From assembly GCA_964446945.1 (NCBI GenBank), contig CAYUQO010000004.1, positions 1-64,000 on the forward strand: a stretch of DNA of 64,000 nt. The letters run 5' to 3'. Position 1 is the stretch's first letter, and each line of letters begins with the position of its first letter. A program made the translations under genes and the position numbers. Below the pieces are notes generated by a model that was not told the DNA's origin, made no database searches, and saw nothing but the letters and a program-made list of their open reading frames with translations. Source of the DNA: CAIYRG01 sp964446945 (GTDB lineage: Bacteria; Pseudomonadota; Alphaproteobacteria; Micropepsales; Micropepsaceae). This document shows positions 51,936-60,167 of this stretch, piece by piece.

Positions 51936-52639
51936 GGGTTACCGCCCGCGATTTCATCGGCAAGTGCGATAAGCGCGGAAAGGGGGGCGAACCCGGCAAG
52001 GCTTTCTGAGCGGGCGAGAATAGCCTCCGCCAGCGCAAAATCTTCCGGCGTATCCACCGACAATTGCAATTCCGGCCGTGGCGGATGGTGGGCGAAATTA
52101 ACGATCCTGAACCGCTCCGGATGCGCATAAGCATAGCGTGTCACGTGCTCGCGCTCTTCGGGGGCGACAGCCTCGCCTGCGAGGCGATCAAGTGTCGCGC
52201 GTGTTAGAATTTCCACCGACTGCCCTTTAGGAAACGAGCGCGGATACACATTCGTCACGACGTCCGCAGAATTTCCGGAAAAGAGATCGAGCGCCTGTTC
52301 GATGATGCGGGGATCGAGCAAGGGACTGTCCCCTGTAACTCGTACGATGGTTGATGCGTTGCTCGCCGCCGCAGCCTGAGCCATACGCCCAAGCACATCA
52401 TCTAGCGGCCCTCTCCATATTCCAACTCCCGCTGCGACCGCAAACTCGGCGACGCGACCATCGGCCTCATCAGTTGAGGTCGCGATGATAATTCCATTCA
52501 GACGTTGAATTGTCCGAAGCCTGTCGATGAGATGCAGCAGCATCGGACGGCCAAGCATCGGCATCAACACTTTTCCCGGTAACCGCCGGGATGACAGACG
52601 CGCGGTCACGACACAGATGGCTGGTCCATCAGGGGGCAT
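51932..52639 (-). CDS. SpsF-type cytidylyltransferase
   Basis: 235-residue nucleotidyltransferase of the CMP-sugar synthetase group. The N-terminal nucleotide-binding signature RLSSRRLPGKVLMPMLGRPM is that of SpsF and NeuA-like enzymes; VRVTGDSPLLDP is the metal-binding motif. It activates the acid made by the NeuB-type synthase as a CMP-sugar. ATG 52639 is chosen although the ribosome-binding site is weak; an upstream ATG is possible. First gene of the nine-gene operon and divergent from the 6-dehydrogenase. Confidence 0.88.
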   Translation of the reverse strand: MPPDGPAICVVTARLSSRRLPGKVLMPMLGRPMLLHLIDRLRTIQRLNGIIIATSTDEADGRVAEFAVAAGVGIWRGPLDDVLGRMAQAAAASNASTIVRVTGDSPLLDPRIIEQALDLFSGNSADVVTNVYPRSFPKGQSVEILTRATLDRLAGEAVAPEEREHVTRYAYAHPERFRIVNFAHHPPRPELQLSVDTPEDFALAEAILARSESLAGFAPLSALIALADEIAGGNP

Positions 52640-52777
52640 ATGGAATTGTGTTCCGACGAGTGCAGTTGGCGTGTCTTGTCGCCATTCGACATGCGTGATA
52701 CTCGACAGAATGACGCAAGACAAACTTACAGCAGCTTTTGCCGGCGCGGATTATCCATTACGTGAGAGAGTGGTCCA

Positions 52778-54118
52778 ATGAGTAGCAATTCGGCTTTCGA
52801 AATCCTGCATCGTGCCATCCTCGACCGGACAGCCGTCGCAGGCGTGATCGGTCTCGGTTATGTCGGGCTTCCGCTGGGCGCTGCGATGGCCCGCACAGCA
52901 TTCCGCATCATCGGCTTTGATACAGACGAAGCCAAACCACCACAGTTGAATGCGGGGCGCTCGTATATCGGAAGTGTGTCAGACGCGGAGCTCGGCAAAC
53001 TGGTGGAAAGAGGGCGTTTCACGGCGACCAATGATTTCCGCCGTCTCGGTGAATGCGATGTTATTGTCATTTGTGTTCCGACGCCGCTTACGCGTTACCG
53101 GCAACCGGATCTCTCGCACATCGAATCGTCCGCCCGGCAAATTGCGCGACACCTGCGCAGGGGGCAACTGGTAATTCTGGAATCGACAACCTACCCCGGC
53201 ACGACAAGCGAAGTTCTGGTGCCAATTCTCGAGACCTCGGGTCTGTCTGCCGGACGCGATTTTTTTGTTGGCTTCTCTCCGGAGCGGGAAGACCCGGGTA
53301 ACCAATCTTTCGAGACTGTGACGATTCCAAAAGTTGTTTCGGGACTTGGTCAGGATGCGTCAATTCTCGTGCGGGACTTCTACGGCGCTGTGGTGAAGAA
53401 CATCGTACCCGTCTCGTCCACGGACGTCGCGGAGGCCGTCAAAATCACCGAAAACGTTTTTCGGGCGGTCAACATTGCGCTCGTCAATGAATTGAAAATC
53501 GTGTTTTCGGCGATGGGCATCGACATTTGGGAAGTGATCGATGCGGCGAAAACAAAGCCTTTCGGTTTTATGCCGTTTTACCCTGGCCCTGGCCTCGGCG
53601 GGCACTGCATTCCGATTGATCCTTTTTACCTGACATGGAAGTCCAGGGGTTACGAGCTGTCCACGCGCTTTATTGAGCTCGCGGGTGAAATCAATGTCGC
53701 GATGCCGCAATACGTCATCGACGCGCTGGCCCGCGAACTTGACCAAAGGCAGGGGAAAGCTCTCTCCCGCTCCCATGTGCTGCTTTCAGGGCTTGCCTAC
53801 AAGAAGAACGTGCCCGATATCCGTGAAAGCCCATCGTTCAAGCTCATGGAAATCCTGCAACATCGCGGCGCCAAAATCGACTTTCATGATCCCTATGTCC
53901 CCGTCATTCCCAAGACTCGCGAATATTCGCATTTTGCGGATTTACGATCGGTTCCGCTGAATGCCGAAAACATCGCCGCCTGCGATGCCGTGGTGATCGC
54001 CACCGATCATGATTCGGTCGATTATGCGCTTATCGCGAAGCACGCGAGGCTGATCATTGATTCGCGAAATGTGATGGCGCGCAACGGGATTTCCGCTGCA
54101 CACATCGTCAAGGCGTAG
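52778..54118 (+). CDS. UDP-N-acetylhexosamine 6-dehydrogenase (WbpA/TviB type)
   Basis: 446-residue nucleotide-sugar dehydrogenase that oxidises C6 of a UDP-sugar to a uronic acid with two NAD+. NAD motif GVIGLGYVGLPLG; catalytic Cys277 in GLGGHCIPIDPFYL; ESTTYPGTTSEVL. The family pattern FSPEREDPGN points to the UDP-GlcNAc/ManNAc type rather than UDP-glucose dehydrogenase. It is followed after three bases by the phytanoyl-CoA-type dioxygenase gene. The product fits a sugar that WbpG/HisH/HisF would later amidinate (inference). Confidence 0.92.
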   Translation: MSSNSAFEILHRAILDRTAVAGVIGLGYVGLPLGAAMARTAFRIIGFDTDEAKPPQLNAGRSYIGSVSDAELGKLVERGRFTATNDFRRLGECDVIVICVPTPLTRYRQPDLSHIESSARQIARHLRRGQLVILESTTYPGTTSEVLVPILETSGLSAGRDFFVGFSPEREDPGNQSFETVTIPKVVSGLGQDASILVRDFYGAVVKNIVPVSSTDVAEAVKITENVFRAVNIALVNELKIVFSAMGIDIWEVIDAAKTKPFGFMPFYPGPGLGGHCIPIDPFYLTWKSRGYELSTRFIELAGEINVAMPQYVIDALARELDQRQGKALSRSHVLLSGLAYKKNVPDIRESPSFKLMEILQHRGAKIDFHDPYVPVIPKTREYSHFADLRSVPLNAENIAACDAVVIATDHDSVDYALIAKHARLIIDSRNVMARNGISAAHIVKA

Positions 54119-54121
54119 CTC

Positions 54122-55147
54122 ATGCGGCGACTGATTTCCGCGGTACGCGATAATTTGCGCAATACCGAGGCTGTCGCCCGTGCCCTGTATTGGTACTCCA
54201 GAACCGGTCGTATTCCGCACCAGTATTGGGAGCAGCTCCTTGCGGCGCACTGTTCGACAAACGGGCGATTCACAGAAAACCTGAACATGGTTACGCGCAT
54301 CGCACGCCCGCCGCGGCGGCCACGGCCTGCTTCCGGTTTGCTCGGTGTTTTCAGCGTCCAGGAGCAGAAGGAGATTGTTTCGGCGCTGGCACGTGATGGC
54401 TTTTATGTCTTCAGACACCGCCTCGACGCTGCTTTCTGCGATGCGTTGCGAGATTTTGCTGAATCCGCTGAATGCGACATTGAAACCAGCGGCAATGCGG
54501 GTCAAAAGCGTATCAAGTATGACCGCGAATTGCCGATATCTCGCACCTACAGAATTTCCGAGCAGGACTCGGTGGGCGATCCTGCGCTTCAGCGGCTTAT
54601 GGCCGACGAAGTGTTTTTGGCGATAGCCGAACGATATCTAAAGACGCATCCTGTCGTTGGTGGGGTTGATGTTTGGTGGAGTGCACGTTTCGGCAATGAG
54701 CCAGGAAGTGATGCCGCGCAGCTATTTCACTTTGATTTCGATGCCCCGCCAGCCTGGCTGAAACTGTTTGTATATGTCACGGATGTAGGCCCCGAAAGCG
54801 GTCCCCACGTCTATGTCAGGGGGTCGCACAAGCCTGGAGTTGCAGCTGCGAGTCACTTGCGCGCGCGTGGTTACGAAAGAATTCCTGATGACGATATAGT
54901 CGCAGCTTTCGGAGCGGATGCGGTCACAGAGATCACTGGGCTACGTGGAACAGTGTTTTTCGCGGATACACGCGGATTTCACAAGGGCAAGCATCCGACC
55001 GGGGGCGACCGCCTGCTGGCGCAACTTCTGTACTGCTCACCGTTTTTCGCGGAGCATGGTACTCCTGCGAGGCTACCAGGTAATGTGGATGAATTCTTAG
55101 CGGCTGCGATCGCAAAGACTCCCCGCATCTACGACCGCTTTCGCTGA
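54122..55147 (+). CDS. phytanoyl-CoA dioxygenase (PhyH) family protein
   Basis: 341-residue Fe(II)/2-oxoglutarate oxygenase. Metal ligands His203 and Asp205 (LFHFDFDAPP) and His287 (TRGFHKGKHP). The N-terminal 70 residues are a family-specific helical extension (LRNTEAVARALYWYSRTG). It may hydroxylate a sugar or lipid carrier. Three bases follow the 6-dehydrogenase gene, so they are one operon. It is convergent with a methyltransferase gene ten bases away. Confidence 0.85.
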   Translation: MRRLISAVRDNLRNTEAVARALYWYSRTGRIPHQYWEQLLAAHCSTNGRFTENLNMVTRIARPPRRPRPASGLLGVFSVQEQKEIVSALARDGFYVFRHRLDAAFCDALRDFAESAECDIETSGNAGQKRIKYDRELPISRTYRISEQDSVGDPALQRLMADEVFLAIAERYLKTHPVVGGVDVWWSARFGNEPGSDAAQLFHFDFDAPPAWLKLFVYVTDVGPESGPHVYVRGSHKPGVAAASHLRARGYERIPDDDIVAAFGADAVTEITGLRGTVFFADTRGFHKGKHPTGGDRLLAQLLYCSPFFAEHGTPARLPGNVDEFLAAAIAKTPRIYDRFR

Positions 55148-55157
55148 TGCGAGGCAT

Positions 55158-55955
55158 TTACCGCTTTTGCAAAACATAGATGCTCGGATACATCAATGGG
55201 TTATGCGAGGTACCGAGGACCCTTCGCTCGACAATGTTCGCACGGCACCGCCTCACGGCTGCATCAAAATCCCGCAGATAATTTACCTTCCAGTGATCTA
55301 TCCGTCCAACGAGCCCTCTCCATGTGATCGGATAATTCTCCGGCACCGGCTCGAGATGCACCGTGCCACGGATGGAAAGATCGAGGATGTTCGCCAGCGC
55401 CTGATCAATACCCGTCGGGATCTGCTCCAGCGAAAAGCAGGTAAAGGAAACGTCCGCAGGGCCGAACAATTTGCGTCGATCCGATATGTTTAAGTAGTCG
55501 AGCTGCCGGTACTGAACGTCGAGTCCGAACTTGGCGGCGGCCGATTGCGCGACGTGCACCCCCTCTTCGCATAGCTCATAGCCATAGATCTCGGCTGCCG
55601 GCATCAACGATTTTAGCCATAATAGATTGCGGCCGACGCCGCATCCGAACTCGCATAGGGATTTTACATTCATAAAGTGCGTATTAATCGCCTGTTTTAT
55701 GGTTTGGCGGTAAAATGCACCTGTATCAACCGGTTCCTGGAGCAACTTTCCATCTCGCTGGGTCCAGCTAGCAGAATCTTCAAGGCCCTTGATACGTAGC
55801 CATTCATTGAGGGTCGCGCACTTCTCCAGTTGTCGGCCATAAAATGCCCATCCTTGAGAATACTCCTGAACGACATCCTCTGTCGTGCGCGGGGAACGTG
55901 GCCGGCTCAAGCTTTGTTTTGTGAGCCGCGCCGTTTGAATTGCTCGTTCGAGCAT
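55158..55955 (-). CDS. class I SAM-dependent methyltransferase
   Basis: 265-residue methyltransferase. Motif I SLCEFGCGVGRNLLWLKSLM, then AEIYGYELCEEGV and FTCFSLEQIP. It probably methylates a sugar or glycan terminal residue; in Wzm/Wzt systems terminal methylation often marks chain end. The ATG is preceded by AAGGTGA; it overlaps the end of the wzt-like gene upstream region only slightly (14 bases of spacing on the same strand). Confidence 0.83.
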   Translation of the reverse strand: MLERAIQTARLTKQSLSRPRSPRTTEDVVQEYSQGWAFYGRQLEKCATLNEWLRIKGLEDSASWTQRDGKLLQEPVDTGAFYRQTIKQAINTHFMNVKSLCEFGCGVGRNLLWLKSLMPAAEIYGYELCEEGVHVAQSAAAKFGLDVQYRQLDYLNISDRRKLFGPADVSFTCFSLEQIPTGIDQALANILDLSIRGTVHLEPVPENYPITWRGLVGRIDHWKVNYLRDFDAAVRRCRANIVERRVLGTSHNPLMYPSIYVLQKR

Positions 55956-55968
55956 CGTCAATTTCACC

Positions 55969-57243
55969 TTATCCAAGCTTCAATTTGCGGATTGGCCAAT
56001 CAGGACTCGAGGATACCCCGGATTCGCCGTGCCGAAGTTCATATGGCAGGGACACCACGCCCATGCGCGCGTGTATGTCTTCGTTATCAGACCGAACAAT
56101 CAAGTGTGGCAGGTCGACATTTGAATCGACAACGTCGAATCCAATCATTTTTTCGACGTGAAAGAGGTCGGCGCGAATCGAAAACTCCCCCGGCCTCAGA
56201 GCTATTTTCGGCAGCCTGAGCTCTATCGAACCTTGGGTGCCTGGGTTTAGCAGACCGCGAGTAAGCACTTCCTTCATAGTCCAGATCGGCTGCCCATCAA
56301 GCGAGTTGCTTAGATAGAACAAGAAGGCCAGACCACGGACCGGCTCCACTACCTGATAATCGAACCGAAAGCGCACGTCTTCGCCATCCGCAAACTCCCA
56401 AGTGGGGTTACCACGGGCATCATCGACGGTAAGGCTCATAAATCGCGCTGCGCCCGTGGCACGGTTTAACCTGTCCTTCAACGAAACGTCGCGCAGGTTC
56501 ACCTCTCGCGATGCCGCTCCGAGGTAGTGAGCAATTCCATCGCTCGTCGACCCATCGAAGACTAACTGCCCACGTTCGAGTAAGAGAACTCTTTTGCAGA
56601 AAGTGCGAATTGCACGCAAATCGTGGCTGACAAAAAGCACCGTACGGCCGTCGGTTTTTGACACTTCGTTCAAGCGCCCGAGCGATTTGCGCTGGAATCC
56701 GACATCACCGACCGCGAGAACCTCGTCGAGCACGAGAATCTCCGGCTCCAGAAACGACGCGACAGCAAATGCCAGCCGCACGAACATGCCTGAAGAGTAC
56801 CGCTTCACCGGAGTGTCGATAAATTTTTCGACCTCCGAAAACGCGACGATCTCGTCGAATTTGCGGGCCACCTCGCCGTAACCCATCCCGAGAATTGTAC
56901 CGCTGAGGAAAATATTCTCCCGGCCGGTCAGCTCCGGATGAAAGCCCGTGCCGACCTCGAGCAGGGTACCGACCCGGCCGGAAATGCGCGCGCGCCCTTG
57001 GGTTGGTGCGGTGATTCGGGACAGAAGCTTCAACAGCGTGCTTTTGCCGGCCCCATTCCGGCCGATGATTCCGACCGCTTCTCCCGGCCGGACTGTGAAC
57101 GAGACATCCCGCAGCGCCCAGAAGTCATTCATCGGCCGCCGCTGAAACCACGAGCTCCGACCATTCACCGTTCCGGCCTCGGTGTTTTGCGTGACGCGAT
57201 AGCATTTGCCGAGAGCTTCCGTCTGGATTGCAAATTCCGTCAT
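55969..57243 (-). CDS. wzt: Wzt-like ABC exporter ATP-binding protein
   Basis: 424-residue ATPase of the polysaccharide ABC-2 exporter. Walker A GRNGAGKST at residues 61-69, signature KRYSSGMFVR, Walker B ILVLDEVLAVGD. A C-terminal extension of about 170 residues (LPKIALRPGEFSIRADLFHV) is the Wzt carbohydrate-binding domain that recognises modified chain ends. Its ATG shares one base with the stop of the permease gene. With the permease it exports an O-polysaccharide or capsule chain. Confidence 0.94.
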   Translation of the reverse strand: MTEFAIQTEALGKCYRVTQNTEAGTVNGRSSWFQRRPMNDFWALRDVSFTVRPGEAVGIIGRNGAGKSTLLKLLSRITAPTQGRARISGRVGTLLEVGTGFHPELTGRENIFLSGTILGMGYGEVARKFDEIVAFSEVEKFIDTPVKRYSSGMFVRLAFAVASFLEPEILVLDEVLAVGDVGFQRKSLGRLNEVSKTDGRTVLFVSHDLRAIRTFCKRVLLLERGQLVFDGSTSDGIAHYLGAASREVNLRDVSLKDRLNRATGAARFMSLTVDDARGNPTWEFADGEDVRFRFDYQVVEPVRGLAFLFYLSNSLDGQPIWTMKEVLTRGLLNPGTQGSIELRLPKIALRPGEFSIRADLFHVEKMIGFDVVDSNVDLPHLIVRSDNEDIHARMGVVSLPYELRHGESGVSSSPDWPIRKLKLG

Positions 57244-58073
57244 CAAATCCGGTCCACCGCCGAGCGTTCGAGCCGCGCAAAAATGTGCAGTCCCGACACA
57301 AGCAGAACAATCGTCACAGCCACTGCCGACGCGATGCTCGGCCAGGTTGGCGGCTCAGCGCCTGAGATTACAGTCCAGCGGAAACCCTGCAGGATCGGCA
57401 CAAGCGGGTTCAGCGCGTAAAGGGACTGCCACTTCGCAGGAATAGCCGAGGGCGCATACATAATCGGCGACAAAAACAGCAAAGCCTGCAGGAATGTCGG
57501 GATCAGAACACGCAAATCGCGATAAAGCGCATCGATCACGGTAATCCACAACCCGGCAGAAAGCGCGAGCAGGAAGCTCAAAGCGACGAAGAGGGGGGCG
57601 ACGAGAATCAAGATGCTGGAAAATCGGCCGTAGAGAAAAACCGTGACCTCAAGCAACGCAAATACTGGCAGGAAATCCACCAGCGCCGTGGCGGCGGACG
57701 CGATAGGAACGAAAATGCGGGGAAAATAGACTTTCAGGATCAGGTTGCTGTTACCGGCAAAAGAAGAGGAAGAGTCATTAAGCGCGCGCTGGAAGACATT
57801 CCAGATGGATGTGCCGGCAAAAGCAAAAAGAGCATAAGGCGAGCCGCCGGAGGGGGCTTTCAACAGAATACCTGCAATTACGGTAAGCAGGCCGGCCATC
57901 AGCAGTGGCTGGAATATGGCCCATGCACCGCCAAGCAGAGTCTGCTTGTAGCGTACCATGACGTTCCGGCGCACCAGCGTCCATAGCAGGCCGCGAAAGC
58001 GCCACGCCTCGCCCAGATCGGGAAAGTATACTGCCCGCGGCGAAATTTCGACGCTCTGCCTGGTAGCGCTCAT
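57243..58073 (-). CDS. wzm: Wzm-like ABC exporter permease
   Basis: 276-residue ABC-2 type permease with about six membrane helices. The segment LLWTLVRRNVMVRYKQTLLG before the first helix and the conserved LLFLSPIMYAPSAIPAKW loop are typical of Wzm/RfbA/KpsM. ATG chosen although the ribosome-binding site is weak. It is divergent from the methyltransferase gene at 58312. Confidence 0.94.
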   Translation of the reverse strand: MSATRQSVEISPRAVYFPDLGEAWRFRGLLWTLVRRNVMVRYKQTLLGGAWAIFQPLLMAGLLTVIAGILLKAPSGGSPYALFAFAGTSIWNVFQRALNDSSSSFAGNSNLILKVYFPRIFVPIASAATALVDFLPVFALLEVTVFLYGRFSSILILVAPLFVALSFLLALSAGLWITVIDALYRDLRVLIPTFLQALLFLSPIMYAPSAIPAKWQSLYALNPLVPILQGFRWTVISGAEPPTWPSIASAVAVTIVLLVSGLHIFARLERSAVDRI

Positions 58074-58311
58074 GTTGGTTCGAATTCGCTTCGGCGCGCA
58101 GGCGGGAGACGTGAGGCTCTCGCGGCCATTCCCCAAACTGGGGAAAGGGCCTGCCGCACCGACCTACGTTGCGAAGAGCTATTCATGGTGCGGGCATTCT
58201 TGATCGCACGGTGTGGTCATGGCATGTCGTACCGGTGCACAGCCAATCGAACGAATCATCAGCACATTTCCTGCACGCCACTTGAGATGTACCACCTGAG
58301 AGCAGCTCCGA

Positions 58312-59196
58312 ATGACGATACATGAACATGCCTGCGATGTATGCAGCAGTAATGATTCCGCCGCCATCGAGGTCACGCGCTTTTACACAAAAGCCGAACC
58401 CATTGCGGTGTGCCGCAATTGCGGCTTCGTGTACGCGCGCTGGCGTCCCTCGCCCGCGGAAATCGCGGATGCCTGGGCGACCGAGGTGTTTTCGGGCAAA
58501 TTTGATGACGGGCACTATACTGCGCGCGGCATACCCGCGGTCCGCGCCCGACACGTCTATGTGGCCGAGTTCATCCATGGGACGGTCTCGCTGCGCGATC
58601 AGGAAACGGTGGATATCGGCGCAGGTGAGGGCGTATTCCTGCAGCTGCTTGCGAGCGCCGATTATCGAGCGAAACCATTCGGCATCGAGCTTTCAGCGGC
58701 CAACTGCCGGCTGGTGGATGCGGCCGGTCTTCAATGTTTCAACGGAACGATCGAAGACTACCTCGCTTCGAAGGGAGCGCGCGCCGGTGCGTTCGACCGC
58801 GCCACCATTGTTTGGACGCTCGAGAACACAAGTTCCTGCCGCAGCATGATGGAGAGTGCACACGCTCTTCTGAAACCGGGCGGCTTCCTCACCGTCGCAA
58901 CCAGCAGCCGGATTCTGGTACCATTCAAAAAACCCTTGCACTACTATCTGAACTCCCGGGTCAGCGCACTGCATCCGTTCTTCTTCAGCGCGAATGGCCT
59001 GCGCAATCTCTTCACCAATGCCGGATTCCATGTGGAACACGTCAATCGATTCATCGACACTGATTATCTTGTCATGACCGGGCGAGCAATGCCGGACGCG
59101 GCGCGGCCCGCGTTGGTGAAGGAGGATTGGCGGGAAGTGATTGATTTTTTTCAACGCTGGCATGACGAGACGCAAAATCATTATTCTGGAACGTGA
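58312..59196 (+). CDS. zinc-ribbon class I SAM methyltransferase
   Basis: 294-residue methyltransferase. The N-terminal metal site is CDVCSSND and VCRNCGFVYARW (two Cys-x2-Cys pairs). The methyltransferase core has motif I TVDIGAGEGVFLQLLASADY, and TIVWTLENTSS. The layout matches the C-methyltransferases of sugar biosynthesis and resembles the frameshifted gene at 41855-42684. It is convergent with the sulfotransferase gene (25 bases apart). Confidence 0.85.
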   Translation: MTIHEHACDVCSSNDSAAIEVTRFYTKAEPIAVCRNCGFVYARWRPSPAEIADAWATEVFSGKFDDGHYTARGIPAVRARHVYVAEFIHGTVSLRDQETVDIGAGEGVFLQLLASADYRAKPFGIELSAANCRLVDAAGLQCFNGTIEDYLASKGARAGAFDRATIVWTLENTSSCRSMMESAHALLKPGGFLTVATSSRILVPFKKPLHYYLNSRVSALHPFFFSANGLRNLFTNAGFHVEHVNRFIDTDYLVMTGRAMPDAARPALVKEDWREVIDFFQRWHDETQNHYSGT

Positions 59197-59221
59197 CGCT
59201 CTGCGTAAATTGCGTGCTCGG

Positions 59222-60154
59222 TTATTGGATCGCAAGGTCGCGGCAGCGCTCATAGAGTTCGGCCATCTGCCTGCTGCGGTCAGGAGCGATCTCGTCCAGG
59301 GGAACAATGCGATCTTTCGGCGGCTCGCGCACGGAATCGATCAGCCTTGGAGTCTCGGCCCCGAAGCGCTCGCCAAGCGACTCTGCAATACGCCCGAAAT
59401 ACTCGCGGGGGCGCAGTAAAAGACGGTCGAAATCGACGATAAGACAGTCCTTGCGGGTGGCCAGATGCCGGTACTGCTCAATATAGCACATAGCGCACCG
59501 GTCAGCTTCGGGGGCACCCTTGAATTCCTCTACGAGCGAGTCCGGCACCCAGGGCGGAATTCGAACGGCTTGACCCGGCAGATTCCGGAATATCCACTCC
59601 CCACCCGGCTGTTCTATTTGGCGATCCGAGTACCAGCCGCGTTCGATGAGTGACGCCAGAACGCTTTCGGGACGGCGCAACATCACCAGAAACGTCATCT
59701 TTGGATAATAACGGCGCAGGAGATCAAGTTTTGGCACCGTTTCCGGCATTTTGAACGCAAGCCGGTAGTTCAGCGAGCGTGGTACCAGATCGTGGTGGCG
59801 GTGCGTCCGGGATAGTCGTTCCGCGATTTCGCCGCGCGGTCGTGAATGATAGACGCAGGACTCATCATGCTCGTTGAAATTCAGCCGGCGTCCAGCCAAC
59901 GCTGACAACAAAAGCTCCTCGAACACGAAGCTTTCTAGCAGAAATTTCCACTGCTGCTCCTCAAGCTCGTCGATCATGTAAAAGAACGCGTACAGAAATG
60001 CAGGCTCGTGGAAGCACTCCACATGATCGAGCGAATAGATCAGGCGCCCCATTAGCGTCGTGCCGGTGCGTGTGCCACCGCTAATGAAAATTGCGTCTGC
60101 AGTTTTTTGAGAAGCTTCGGCAAGTAATTGATACTTCACTAATGGCAACTCCAA
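59222..60154 (-). CDS. sulfotransferase family protein
   Basis: PAPS-dependent sulfotransferase of about 310 residues. The 5'-phosphosulfate loop is ISGGTRTGTTLMGR near residues 24-37 and the 3'-phosphate motif is FLVMLRRPESVLASLIERGW. It would sulfate a sugar hydroxyl. CysD/CysNC at 31.4-34.2 kb can supply PAPS. The start is uncertain: TTG 60154 (13 bases after the upstream stop) or GTG 60139. No ATG is in frame at the N-terminus. Confidence 0.82.
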   Translation of the reverse strand: MELPLVKYQLLAEASQKTADAIFISGGTRTGTTLMGRLIYSLDHVECFHEPAFLYAFFYMIDELEEQQWKFLLESFVFEELLLSALAGRRLNFNEHDESCVYHSRPRGEIAERLSRTHRHHDLVPRSLNYRLAFKMPETVPKLDLLRRYYPKMTFLVMLRRPESVLASLIERGWYSDRQIEQPGGEWIFRNLPGQAVRIPPWVPDSLVEEFKGAPEADRCAMCYIEQYRHLATRKDCLIVDFDRLLLRPREYFGRIAESLGERFGAETPRLIDSVREPPKDRIVPLDEIAPDRSRQMAELYERCRDLAIQ

Positions 60155-60167
60155 ATACCTGACTTTC

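Noticed and set aside
58129..58145. TTCCCC-AAACT-GGGGAA palindrome upstream of wzm
   Set aside because: Could be an operator, but no known regulator site matches and it is a short, single occurrence.
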